This document shows, piece by piece, positions 21,518-30,250 of a stretch of DNA of 64,000 nt. Source of the stretch: an uncultured Pelagibacteraceae bacterium (GTDB taxonomy: Bacteria; Pseudomonadota; Alphaproteobacteria; Pelagibacterales; Pelagibacteraceae). Position numbers and translations under genes: made by a program. The notes under the pieces are model-generated. The model ran no database searches. It was not told the origin of the DNA and saw only the letters and a list, made by a program, of their open reading frames with translations. How positions within the stretch are numbered: the first letter of the stretch is position 1; each line of letters starts with the position of its first letter. The stretch is taken from contig CABZCF010000005.1 of the NCBI GenBank assembly GCA_902524235.1, positions 1 through 64,000 of the forward strand, read 5' to 3'.

Positions 21518-22656
21518 CCATTCAGAAGTTTCAATGCGAAATCTAGTTGGTTGTCAGTCTCGGTATTAATTCTAAATGAATCACTTTCTTCAGCGACTTC
21601 AAAATCAGGAACAACTCCAACATCAGATATTGAGTCCCCAGAGGGTAAATAATATTTTGAAACTGTGAGTCTAATTGCACCTTTATTGTCCAATGGTATT
21701 ATTGATTGAACAGACCCTTTTCCATAAGTGGCCTCACCAATTAAAATTGCTCTCTTATGATCTTTCAAAGCGCCTGCAACTATTTCAGAGGCAGAAGCTG
21801 ACCCATAATTTATTAGAACTAAAATAGTATCTCCATCAATTATATCTCCTTTTTTTGCAAACCATTTTCTATTTTCTGAATTTTTTCTGCTTTTTGTTGA
21901 AACTATTTCACCATTTTCAAGAAAGAAATCTGAAATTTTAATTGCTTGTGATAGCAATCCTCCAGGATTATTTCTTAGATCTAAAATATATTTTTCTATA
22001 TTTTTGTTTTTCTTAAATTCACCCAATTTCTTTTTAATTTGGTCAGAACTATTTTCATTAAATGAAGTTAACCTGATATAACCAACATTTTTATCTTTAA
22101 TTTCTGTTTTAACAGATGCAACTTCAATAATTTCTCTAGTAATAGTAAAAGTTAGTGCTTTTCTTTCTCCTCTTCGTCTTACTGTTATTTCAATATCTGA
22201 GCCAACTGGACCTCTCATTAACTCTACAGCTTCAGATAAAGATTTCCCTTGTACTTGTATTTCATTAATTTTGACTATGTAATCGCCAGCCTTAACACCA
22301 ACTCTGTAAGCTGGTGAGTTATCTATTGGTGATATAACTTTTACAACTCCTGCCTCCATTCCTACTTCAATTCCAAGACCTCCAAATTCTCCACTGGTTT
22401 CAGTAGCCATATTTTCAAACATTTCTGGTGACATATACGCTGAGTAAGGATCGAGAGATTGTAATACACCATTTATAGCTGCATCCATCATCTCGCTTTG
22501 ATTAACATCATCAACGTACTGCTTATTTATTTTGTTTAATACCTCACTAAATAGATCTATTTTTTTATAAATATCTTCCTCAGATTTTGAGGACAGAGTT
22601 AAAAAATTAAAAACTATAAGAAATAAAATAAATAAGTTTTTTAGATTAAATTTCAT
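21514..22656 (-). CDS. ctpA: Carboxy-terminal processing protease (S41 family)
   Basis: Periplasmic serine protease that trims or degrades proteins from the C-terminus. The signal peptide is 'MKFNLKNLFILFLIVF' onward. A PDZ domain (about residues 80-165) precedes the S41 core with Ser in 'NYGSASASEIVAG' and the base Lys in 'GEATYGKGSVQSI'. The ORF track starts 12 codons earlier inside rsfS. I chose the ATG at 22656 because it begins the signal peptide and overlaps the rsfS stop as ATGA. That gives 380 residues. Confidence 0.92.
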   Translation of the reverse strand: MKFNLKNLFILFLIVFNFLTLSSKSEEDIYKKIDLFSEVLNKINKQYVDDVNQSEMMDAAINGVLQSLDPYSAYMSPEMFENMATETSGEFGGLGIEVGMEAGVVKVISPIDNSPAYRVGVKAGDYIVKINEIQVQGKSLSEAVELMRGPVGSDIEITVRRRGERKALTFTITREIIEVASVKTEIKDKNVGYIRLTSFNENSSDQIKKKLGEFKKNKNIEKYILDLRNNPGGLLSQAIKISDFFLENGEIVSTKSRKNSENRKWFAKKGDIIDGDTILVLINYGSASASEIVAGALKDHKRAILIGEATYGKGSVQSIIPLDNKGAIRLTVSKYYLPSGDSISDVGVVPDFEVAEESDSFRINTETDNQLDFALKLLNG

Positions 22657-22991
22657 ATAATTACTTTTTCTTTCGGAATTAATTCCGACCACATTTTTTC
22701 TAATTCATAAAACTTCCTTTTTTCTGGATTAAATAAATGAACTATAAGATCTATACCGTCTACCAATTTCCAATCATTACTATCTTTGCCCTCAATTTTT
22801 GAGTCTACGATACCCTGACGTTTGAATTCACTCAAAACTTGTTCTGATAAAGATTGTAAATGTCTAGATGATGTTCCGCTAGCTATTATCATATAGTCCG
22901 CAACAGAAGATTTTCCTTCCAAATCAATTGCTACGATATCTGATGCTTTATTGCTATCTAGAGTTTTTATGATTTTGTCTTTTAAATTCAA
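22653..22991 (-). CDS. rsfS: Ribosomal silencing factor RsfS
   Basis: Binds L14 on the large subunit and blocks subunit joining when nutrients are scarce. The 112 residues match the family, with 'SDIVAIDLEGKSSVADYMII', 'ASGTSSRHLQSL' and 'DWKLVDGIDLIVHLF'. It lies between nadD and ctpA. In many alphaproteobacteria rlmH and an envC-like gene follow rsfS, but here the stop overlaps ctpA directly. Confidence 0.94.
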   Translation of the reverse strand: MNLKDKIIKTLDSNKASDIVAIDLEGKSSVADYMIIASGTSSRHLQSLSEQVLSEFKRQGIVDSKIEGKDSNDWKLVDGIDLIVHLFNPEKRKFYELEKMWSELIPKEKVII

Positions 22992-23018
22992 ATTATTACC
23001 AAATTATAATTTACTGTA

Positions 23019-23546
23019 TCAAAATTTTCTTAATTTTGAAGATGAAATATTGACTTTTTTAAATGTAATAAAATCAAAAGTTTTGTCACCCATTTTTTGG
23101 TAAGCGACAGATTTAAGTGATTTCAACTTGTAGCCACCTCTGTCAAAAACCAATATTTTACATTTGTTACAAATGTCTCTCCATTTATACCACTTATGAA
23201 AATTAATTAAATTATCGGCCCCAATTATAAAAAATAGTTGTGTATTGTGATATTTTTTTTCTATAAATCTGATCAAATTAATTGTTCTATTGGATCGAAA
23301 TTTTTTCTCGTAATATTCTATTTTTATAAATTTATTTTTCAATGCTAACTTCTTAGATAAAAAAATTCTTTTTTTTAAACTATTTTCACATTTATTCTTA
23401 AATGGATTCTTATTTGTTACAGCCCATATAACAGTATTTAATTTAAATCTTTTTTTTGCTTCTAAAGAAATTTTTAAGTGCCCTACATGCGGTGGATCAA
23501 AAGAGCCACCCAGAATTCCTAATTTTTTTTTTCCTAATTTTCTCAA
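23019..23546 (-). CDS. nadD: Nicotinate-nucleotide adenylyltransferase
   Basis: Adenylates nicotinate mononucleotide in NAD synthesis. The nucleotidyltransferase motif is 'GILGGSFDPPHVGHL', and 'FFIIGADNLINFHKWYKW' is the family's second signature. The 175 residues are slightly short of the usual 190-215, ending at 'NISSSKLRKF', where the family has an ISSTxIR motif. One base separates it from proA. Confidence 0.93.
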   Translation of the reverse strand: MRKLGKKKLGILGGSFDPPHVGHLKISLEAKKRFKLNTVIWAVTNKNPFKNKCENSLKKRIFLSKKLALKNKFIKIEYYEKKFRSNRTINLIRFIEKKYHNTQLFFIIGADNLINFHKWYKWRDICNKCKILVFDRGGYKLKSLKSVAYQKMGDKTFDFITFKKVNISSSKLRKF

Positions 23547-23547
23547 A

Positions 23548-24798
23548 TTAATCTCTTATTTGACCCGACCCATAGACTTCGTACTTATATGTAACCAACT
23601 GGGCAAGACCTACAGGACCTCTAGGTGGAAGTTTATTAGTAGAAATTCCGACTTCCCCTCCAAAACCAAATTCCCCACCATCCGCAAACTGTGTTGAAGA
23701 ATTATGAATAGCTATTGAACTTTTCACTTTTTTCATAAATAAATTAGCTTTTCTTTTATTTTTTGTAATGATTGCATCAGTGTGCATTGTACCATATGTA
23801 TTTATATGATTTATCGCTTCATCCAAATTCTTTACAGATTTCACTGCAATTTCAGCTGACAAATATTCTTTACTCCAATCACTTAAATTTGCACTCTTAG
23901 TTTTTCCTTTATAAATATTTTGAATTTTTTTATCAGCATGAATTATACAATTTTTCTTCTCTAATTTCTTTAATATTGAAAGAGCGTATTTTTTTAAAAC
24001 TTTCTCGTGAATTAGCAAAGTTTCGGTTGCTCCACAAATACTTGTATTTCTCATTTTAGCGTTAACTACAATTTTTTCTGCCATTTTCAAGTTTGCATGT
24101 TCATCGACATATGTATGACATACTCCCTCTAAATGACCTATCACTGGAATTTTTGAATAATCCTGCACAGTTTTAACTAGACCTTTGCCCCCTCTAGGAA
24201 TAATTACATCGATATAATCTTTCGTGTTAGACAGCATTAATTGGACTATCTTTCTGCTCTTATGCTTTATAAACTGAACGTAATTTATATTAACATTGTA
24301 AAATTTCAGCGCCTCACGAAATAGATCAGAAATTAACTTATTACTATAATAAGCCTCTGATCCTCCTCTTAAAATTACACAGTTACCTGATTTAAAGCAT
24401 AGACACGAAACATCAGAGGTTACGTTGGGTCTGCTTTCATAAATTACGCCAACTACCCCCAATGGAACAGTTACCCTTCTCATTTTTAACCCATTAGGTC
24501 TTTTCCATTTTTTTAAAATTACATTTACAGGATCTTTCATCCTAGATATCTGTTGAATACTAGAAATTATATCCTTAATTTTTTTTTCATTTAATTCAAG
24601 CCTTTCTATCATATTATTTTTCAAACCATTTTTTTTTGCATTAAATATATCTTTTTTATTATTCGATAAAATTTTAAATTTATTTTTATTTACTAATTGA
24701 GCGAATTTTAGAAGAACTTTATTCTTAATCTTATTATCTATAATTTGATTACTTGCTTTCTTAGCTTTTTTACATATTTCAATTAATTTAGTTTTCAT
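23548..24798 (-). CDS. proA: Gamma-glutamyl phosphate reductase
   Basis: Second step of proline synthesis, reducing gamma-glutamyl phosphate to glutamate semialdehyde. The 416 residues are full length. The NAD(P)-binding segment includes 'VPLGVVGVIYESRPNVT', the catalytic Cys lies in 'MRNTSICGATETLL', and 'GEFGFGGEVGISTNKLPPRG' is the C-terminal signature. It starts immediately after proB, so kinase and reductase are made together. Confidence 0.96.
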   Translation of the reverse strand: MKTKLIEICKKAKKASNQIIDNKIKNKVLLKFAQLVNKNKFKILSNNKKDIFNAKKNGLKNNMIERLELNEKKIKDIISSIQQISRMKDPVNVILKKWKRPNGLKMRRVTVPLGVVGVIYESRPNVTSDVSCLCFKSGNCVILRGGSEAYYSNKLISDLFREALKFYNVNINYVQFIKHKSRKIVQLMLSNTKDYIDVIIPRGGKGLVKTVQDYSKIPVIGHLEGVCHTYVDEHANLKMAEKIVVNAKMRNTSICGATETLLIHEKVLKKYALSILKKLEKKNCIIHADKKIQNIYKGKTKSANLSDWSKEYLSAEIAVKSVKNLDEAINHINTYGTMHTDAIITKNKRKANLFMKKVKSSIAIHNSSTQFADGGEFGFGGEVGISTNKLPPRGPVGLAQLVTYKYEVYGSGQIRD

Positions 24799-25905
24799 TT
24801 AAACCTCTACCATATCATCTTTATGAATAACCTCAGATTTAGATACGTATCCTAACAAATCTTTAATTTTATTTGAATGTTGACCTTGAATTTTTTTAAT
24901 TTCTACAGAGCTAAATGAACTTAATCCTCTCGCGTACTCTTTATTATTTTTATCCAATATTCTTATATGGTCACCTTTAATAAATTGCCCATTAACCTTT
25001 TTTATTCCCGTTGCTAAAAGGCTTTTACCTTTTTTTAGTGCTTGTACTGCTCCATCATCAATTATTAAATCTCCTTTAGGAGAAATTGAGCTAATAATCC
25101 ACTTTTTCCTTGCATGCAACTTTGAAACTTTTGGCAAAAACCAGGTGCCTTTGTTTGTTTTATCAATATTTAAAATTGGCCTATTCATTAAACCATTTGC
25201 TATTACCATATTGCATCCTGAGTTTTGGCAAATTTTAGCAGCCTCAATTTTAGTTGTCATACCTCCTGTGCCATGTTCACCAATACTTTTAGTTGCAATT
25301 TTTTCGATGTTCGTATCAATGATATTAATCGTATTAATTAATTTTGCATTTTTATTAATTTTTGGGTTTGAAGAGTACATTCCATCTACATCTGAAAGTA
25401 AGATTAAACAATCAGCCCCCAATATTTGAGCCACTCTTGATGCTAATCTATCATTATCCCCATATTTTATTTCGGAAGTAGCAATACTGTCGTTTTCATT
25501 CACTATTGGGACGTAATTAAGGTCAAAGAGATTTTCAAAAGTTCTTTTTGCATTTATTGCTCTACGTCTTTGTTCAGTATCTTCTAGAGTAATTAAAATC
25601 TGTGATAAATTAATTTTATATTTATTAAATATGTTTTTATATAAATTCATTAATTCAATCTGACCAATTGAGGCAACAGCCTGGCTCTTATCAAGATTTA
25701 TACTTTTTTTGTTTATTTTTAGTTTTTCGCATCCTAAAGCAATAGCTCCGGAACTTACAATTATGACATTTTTTTTTTTATTTTTTAAATTTTTAATATC
25801 TAAAGCAAATTTTTCTAACCATGTTCTTCTTACTTTTTTCTTAGCATCAATTAAAAGAGATGAACCAACCTTAATTACTATAGTTTTATAATTCTTAAGA
25901 TACAT
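24799..25905 (-). CDS. proB: Glutamate 5-kinase
   Basis: First step of proline synthesis. The amino-acid kinase domain (about residues 8-255) has 'IVIKVGSSLLID', 'IVSSGAIALG', 'VPIVNENDSIATSEIKYGDN' and 'GTGGMTTKIEAAKI'. A C-terminal PUA domain (about 275-360) is present, giving 368 residues. It overlaps obgE by 11 bp. Confidence 0.95.
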   Translation of the reverse strand: MYLKNYKTIVIKVGSSLLIDAKKKVRRTWLEKFALDIKNLKNKKKNVIIVSSGAIALGCEKLKINKKSINLDKSQAVASIGQIELMNLYKNIFNKYKINLSQILITLEDTEQRRRAINAKRTFENLFDLNYVPIVNENDSIATSEIKYGDNDRLASRVAQILGADCLILLSDVDGMYSSNPKINKNAKLINTINIIDTNIEKIATKSIGEHGTGGMTTKIEAAKICQNSGCNMVIANGLMNRPILNIDKTNKGTWFLPKVSKLHARKKWIISSISPKGDLIIDDGAVQALKKGKSLLATGIKKVNGQFIKGDHIRILDKNNKEYARGLSSFSSVEIKKIQGQHSNKIKDLLGYVSKSEVIHKDDMVEV

Positions 25906-26878
25906 ATTTAATTACTTTAGCTTTAATTTTTGATACAAGTTTTTTTTCTAATGTTGATAATATCCATATTTCTTTTCCAGTCTTACGCTTAAATTCTTTT
26001 TTTTTAACATTTAGTTCTGTAGTTTCTATTAAATCAACTTTATTAAAAATTACAATTTCTTCCTTTTTTAATAGGTTTTTACTATATTTACCTAATTCGC
26101 CTCTTACTTGATTGTACGATCTTATCAAATCTTTTTCATTAACATCGATTAAATGTAGTAAGGTTTTACATCTCTCAATATGTTTTAAAAATTTAATCCC
26201 CAGTCCAAGTCCGGAATGAGCATTTTTGATCAAACCAGGGATGTCTGCCAAAGTAATTTCTTTATCATCATATTGTGCAACACCTAAATTTGGGTTTAGT
26301 GTGGTAAATTTATAATTTGCAATTTTAGGCTTTGCGCTAGTTACTGATGCCAACAAACTAGATTTACCAGCATTAGGCAGACCTATAATACCAATATCTG
26401 CGATTGTTTTAAGTTGGAGCCATATCCAAAATTCTTCTCCTATTTTTCCTTTAGTAAATTTCTTTGGAGCTCTATTTGTGGAAGATTTAAATTTAGTATT
26501 ACCAAATCCTCCCTTACCACCTATTGCTGCTACGTACTCTTCGTTTTCTTTTTTAAAATCATATATTAATGTTTTGTTGTCCTCCTCGTAAACTTGTGTA
26601 CCAACAGGAACCTTTAAATATAAATTTTCACCACCTCTACCTGTTTGATTTTTGCCTTTACCATCTTCACCTCTTTTTGCCTTAAAGTGTTGCTGATATC
26701 GAAAATCTATTAAGGTATTTAAGTTCCTCTCAGATATTAAAATAATTGATCCACCTTTTCCTCCGTCACCTCCATCTGGTCCACCAAACTCAATAAATTT
26801 TTCTCGTCTAAAACTAGGTGAACCTGATCCTCCATCACCTGCTTTTATATATATTTTTACTTGGTCTAGAAATTTCAT
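25895..26878 (-). CDS. obgE: GTPase ObgE/CgtA
   Basis: Ribosome-associated GTPase active in 50S assembly and stress control. The N-terminal Obg fold is glycine-rich ('GGPDGGDGGKGGSIIL'). The G domain has G1 'GLPNAGKSSLL', G3 'DIPGLI' and G4 'NKVDLI'. The 327 residues end soon after the G domain, so the C-terminal extension of some Obg proteins is absent. It follows rpmA in the conserved rplU-rpmA-obgE order. Confidence 0.95.
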   Translation of the reverse strand: MKFLDQVKIYIKAGDGGSGSPSFRREKFIEFGGPDGGDGGKGGSIILISERNLNTLIDFRYQQHFKAKRGEDGKGKNQTGRGGENLYLKVPVGTQVYEEDNKTLIYDFKKENEEYVAAIGGKGGFGNTKFKSSTNRAPKKFTKGKIGEEFWIWLQLKTIADIGIIGLPNAGKSSLLASVTSAKPKIANYKFTTLNPNLGVAQYDDKEITLADIPGLIKNAHSGLGLGIKFLKHIERCKTLLHLIDVNEKDLIRSYNQVRGELGKYSKNLLKKEEIVIFNKVDLIETTELNVKKKEFKRKTGKEIWILSTLEKKLVSKIKAKVIKYVS

Positions 26879-26902
26879 ACTACAATGTTATAGTTGGATT
26901 AA

Positions 26903-27157
26903 TTAGTTGGGTTTTACTGAAACTACAGTTCTATCAGATTTACTTTTTTTGAAAATAACCTTACCCTTAATAACTGAAAAAATTGAATGATCTTTTCCCA
27001 TTTTTACATTGTCTCCTGGGAAAATTTTTGTACCTCTTTGCCTAATAATTATGTTTCCTGGAAGAACTATTTCACCACCGTATTTTTTTACCCCCAGTCG
27101 TCTACCGGCACTATCTCTTCCATTCCTCGACGAACCACCTGCTTTTTTTGTTGCCAT
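26903..27157 (-). CDS. rpmA: 50S ribosomal protein L27
   Basis: L27 reaches the peptidyl transferase centre. The 84 residues begin '[20 protein letters not shown]' and continue with 'LGVKKYGGE', both diagnostic. It lies 9 bp downstream of rplU. Confidence 0.97.
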   Translation of the reverse strand: MATKKAGGSSRNGRDSAGRRLGVKKYGGEIVLPGNIIIRQRGTKIFPGDNVKMGKDHSIFSVIKGKVIFKKSKSDRTVVSVKPN

Positions 27158-27166
27158 AATAAAATA

Positions 27167-27568
27167 TTATTTTTTTTCCTCAGTTTTTAAATTTTCTAAT
27201 TTTTTTTCTTTTTTAACATATTTTTCAGCTTCTGCTATTACAGAGCCATCTTTAGAAAATATTCTGTTAATTCTCACCATTGAATATTGTTGTCTGTGTC
27301 CGTTTTTTCTTCTTGAATTCTTACGTCTTCTTTTTTTAAAAATTAAAACTGTTCTTTCTTTTGAATTTTTAATTAAATCTGCCTCAACCTTTGCACCATC
27401 TACAGTCGGACTACCAATTTCAAAAGATTTTTCATCGCCATAAGCTAGAACTTCTTCAAACTCTATTTTTGATTCAGGTTTTGAATCTTTCAACAGCTCT
27501 ACTTTAATTATTTCTCCAGCACTTACTTTGTATTGTTTTCCACCAGTTTTTATTATCGCAAAAGACAT
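27167..27568 (-). CDS. rplU: 50S ribosomal protein L21
   Basis: Large-subunit protein binding 23S rRNA. 'FAIIKTGGKQYKVSAGEIIKVE' and the basic 'FKKRRRKNSRRKNGHRQQ' are clear. At 133 residues it has a lysine/glutamate-rich C-terminal extension of about 30 residues beyond the core. It heads the rplU-rpmA-obgE-proB-proA-nadD-rsfS-ctpA-rppH run. The 62 bp to gloB may hold its promoter. Confidence 0.95.
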   Translation of the reverse strand: MSFAIIKTGGKQYKVSAGEIIKVELLKDSKPESKIEFEEVLAYGDEKSFEIGSPTVDGAKVEADLIKNSKERTVLIFKKRRRKNSRRKNGHRQQYSMVRINRIFSKDGSVIAEAEKYVKKEKKLENLKTEEKK

Positions 27569-27630
27569 TTTAATTTAAAATTTATTAACAGCAATATAGT
27601 CAGAGGCTCCTTTTAGTCAAGTTGAATAAC

Positions 27631-28347
27631 CTAGAAATTATCCTTTAATTCTCTCAATTTTGAAAAGGAATTCAAATCTTCACATTTTAGAAAAATATTA
27701 CAGTCTAGCTCTTCTTTTAAATAAGTTGGTGTTGTTGGTACATTATTTTTTAATTTATTTGTGATTTCTAAAATTTTATTTTTTAGTTTGCTGTTATTAG
27801 GATCATGATAGCTACAGAATTTTGAATTTTGAAAAGTATACTCGTGACCAAAATATATCAATGTATCTTTTGAAAAATTTTTAATTAATTTTAAAGAATT
27901 AAACATTTGGTCGTATGACCCTTCAAAAATTCTCCCACAACCTAAAGAAAATAGCGTATCTCCGGTAAATAATAAATTTTGAATATGAAAATGGAATATT
28001 ACATGACCTTTAGTATGACCAGGAGTGTGATATGTTTTAAATTCAAAATCATTATTTTGATATAATTCTTTATCTTTAACAAAAATATTAATTCCGGGAA
28101 TATTATCTTTATCTTTATTAAAGCCTATTACACTACAATTAAATTTTTCCTTTAAATCTAAATTTCCACCTACATGGTCACCATGATGGTGGGTATTTAG
28201 TATATATTTTAAATTTAACTTTTCTTTTATAATAATGTCAATTATTGGCTTTGATTCTCCTGGATCAATTACACAGGCATTACTTTCCTCATTTATAAGA
28301 ATATACGAAAAATTATCATCTAGGCACTTGACGGTTATAATTCTCAT
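27631..28347 (-). CDS. gloB: Hydroxyacylglutathione hydrolase (glyoxalase II)
   Basis: Metallo-beta-lactamase fold enzyme hydrolysing S-lactoylglutathione in methylglyoxal detoxification. The metal site is 'LNTHHHGDHVGGN', with further ligands in 'TPGHTKGHVIFHF' and 'FGHEYT'. 'GDTLFSLGCGRIFEG' is specific to the glyoxalase II family. The 238 residues are a little short. It follows metW by one base. Confidence 0.9.
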   Translation of the reverse strand: MRIITVKCLDDNFSYILINEESNACVIDPGESKPIIDIIIKEKLNLKYILNTHHHGDHVGGNLDLKEKFNCSVIGFNKDKDNIPGINIFVKDKELYQNNDFEFKTYHTPGHTKGHVIFHFHIQNLLFTGDTLFSLGCGRIFEGSYDQMFNSLKLIKNFSKDTLIYFGHEYTFQNSKFCSYHDPNNSKLKNKILEITNKLKNNVPTTPTYLKEELDCNIFLKCEDLNSFSKLRELKDNF

Positions 28348-28348
28348 A

Positions 28349-28945
28349 TTATTTTTCTATTTCAAATATTCCTAATTCTGAAGTAAGATTTTTATAACTT
28401 AAATTACTTTTTTTAATATAGGAAACTTTTTTTCCACTTAAAGAAATAGATTTTGTTAATTTTAACTCCCTTTGGTTACAGAAAGTTACAAAGTCTTTTA
28501 TTGTGCACATATGCAAATTTGGGGTATTATACCATTCATTAGGCAAATTTTCAGTTACAGGCATTGTACCTTTAAATAGCAAATCTACTCTTACCTTCCA
28601 GTGACCAAAATTTGGTATTGTCACAATTGCTTTTTTTCCAACTCTCAATAATTCATATAAAACTTTTTCAGGATTTAAAAAAGCTTGAAGTGTTTGACTT
28701 AGGATAACATAATTAAATGATTTATCTGGGAATTGGCCTAAATCTAACTCAGCGTTTCCCTCAATAACTGTTAAACCCTTTTCGATACACTCTTGAACAT
28801 TTTTTTTTGATATTTCCAAACCTCTTATATTTTTTGAAATATTTTCTAGTATATATTTCATAAGCTCTCCATTTCCACACCCTACATCTAAAATTTTCGA
28901 ATTTTTATTTATTAATGAGGAAATTATTTTAAACTCTTGCTTCAT
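28349..28945 (-). CDS. metW: Methionine biosynthesis protein MetW
   Basis: Methyltransferase-like partner of MetX, 198 residues. The SAM motif is 'ILDVGCGNGELMKYI', and 'NYVILSQTLQAFLNP' and 'IPNFGHWKVRVDLL' are family features. MetW is found next to metX in proteobacteria and is thought to support homoserine acyltransfer. It overlaps metX by 17 bp and lies under the same upstream riboswitch. Confidence 0.92.
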   Translation of the reverse strand: MKQEFKIISSLINKNSKILDVGCGNGELMKYILENISKNIRGLEISKKNVQECIEKGLTVIEGNAELDLGQFPDKSFNYVILSQTLQAFLNPEKVLYELLRVGKKAIVTIPNFGHWKVRVDLLFKGTMPVTENLPNEWYNTPNLHMCTIKDFVTFCNQRELKLTKSISLSGKKVSYIKKSNLSYKNLTSELGIFEIEK

Positions 28946-30062
28946 GAATATTTTTATATGAATTATTTAAAAAGTTTTTTACTGAATTTAAAAAATCTGG
29001 CACATCTAATAAAAATGAATCGTGACCTTTATCAGAAGTTATTTCAATAAATCCAACGTCAGCCCCAATTGCATTTAACGCAATAACAATTTCTCTATTT
29101 TCGGACGTAGGATAAAGCCAATCAGAAGTGAAAGAAATTATAAAAAATTTTGTTTTACATCCTTTAAAAGCATCTGAGAGATTTCCATTAAATTGCTTTG
29201 TTAAATCAAAGTAATCCATTGCTCTTGTTATATATAAATAGCTATTTGCATCAAACCTATCGACAAAAACTGACCCTTGATATCTCAAATAACTTTCTAT
29301 TTGGAAGTCTGCATCAAAACCAAATTTTAATGCATCTCTCTCTTGGAGTTTTCTTCCAAATTTTTCCTGCAAACCTTTTTTAGATAAATAGGTTATGTGG
29401 GCTGCCATTCGCGCTACAGCTAAACCTTTAGATGGAGATTTTCCGTTTTCCAAATATTTGCCTTTATCCCATTCTTTATCAGCCATAATTGCCTGTCTAC
29501 CTAGCTCATTCAACGCAATGTTCTGCGCTGAATGACTTGCGGTACAAGCAATTGGTATTGCTACATCTGCTTTATTTGGAAAATTAGAAACAAATTGTAG
29601 AACTTGCATACCACCCATAGACCCACCTATGACTGCAAATAATTTTTTGATTTTAAAATGATCTAACAGAAAATTTTGCGCGTTTACCATGTCATTAATC
29701 GTAATAACTGGAAAGTTAGATCCATAATGTTTGTTTGTAGAAGGATTAATGCTAGAAGGTCCAAATGATCCCATGCACCCTCCGATAACATTGGCACTAA
29801 TCACAAAAAATTTGTTTGTATCAATAGCTTTGTTTGGTCCAAGTGCATAATTCCACCAACCTTCTTTGTTTGTTATAGGATTTATACCGTATGGAAACTG
29901 GTCTCCTGTTAAAGCATGAAATATTAAAATACCATTATTTTTATCCTCATTTAACTCACCAAAAGTTTCGTAAGCTATAGGAAAATTTGATATTTCTTTA
30001 CCACAATCTAACTTTAACTTATCTTTAACTATATATTTTTTTAAATTATCAATATTGTTCAT
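28929..30062 (-). CDS. metX: Homoserine O-acyltransferase
   Basis: Alpha/beta-hydrolase enzyme that acylates homoserine in methionine synthesis, 377 residues. The nucleophile serine is in 'GGSMGGMQVLQF', the catalytic His in 'DKGHDSFLLD', and 'NVIGGCMGSFGPSS' and 'FHALTGDQF' are family signatures. Whether it uses acetyl- or succinyl-CoA is not certain from sequence alone. It is the first gene of metX-metW-gloB, behind a SAM-II-type riboswitch. Confidence 0.94.
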   Translation of the reverse strand: MNNIDNLKKYIVKDKLKLDCGKEISNFPIAYETFGELNEDKNNGILIFHALTGDQFPYGINPITNKEGWWNYALGPNKAIDTNKFFVISANVIGGCMGSFGPSSINPSTNKHYGSNFPVITINDMVNAQNFLLDHFKIKKLFAVIGGSMGGMQVLQFVSNFPNKADVAIPIACTASHSAQNIALNELGRQAIMADKEWDKGKYLENGKSPSKGLAVARMAAHITYLSKKGLQEKFGRKLQERDALKFGFDADFQIESYLRYQGSVFVDRFDANSYLYITRAMDYFDLTKQFNGNLSDAFKGCKTKFFIISFTSDWLYPTSENREIVIALNAIGADVGFIEITSDKGHDSFLLDVPDFLNSVKNFLNNSYKNIHEARV

Positions 30063-30091
30063 AGCATTTGTGTGAATTGTGAGGAAAAAAA

Positions 30092-30145
30092 ACTTATTTA
30101 GCGGTTTTTTTATAGCGCTCGCAATTCAGTTAAATCAGCGCAATA
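30092..30145 (-). ncRNA. SAM-II-type riboswitch upstream of metX
   Basis: On the minus strand the metX leader reads GCGCTGATTTAAC, then ATTGCGAGCGC, then CCGCTAAATAAG. These are the conserved parts of the SAM-II (metA) aptamer: stem GCGCU/AGCGC, an AU-rich loop, and a downstream GCUAAA that forms the pseudoknot. SAM-II elements are known in front of metX in marine alphaproteobacteria. The element ends about 30 bases before the metX ATG, so SAM binding probably lowers translation or transcription of metX-metW. SAM-V shares this core and is the main alternative. Confidence 0.85.
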
Positions 30146-30250
30146 AATGTTTACATTATCAATTTTTATATGTCAAATTTTAAGGGATTTTTACTTATTT
30201 AATTTGAATAAATAATAATTTATCTATAAATACCAGAAAAATTTAAAGTT

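Noticed and set aside
27009-27443. 144-residue plus-strand ORF over rpmA and rplU
   Set aside because: Antisense to two ribosomal protein genes that are certain.
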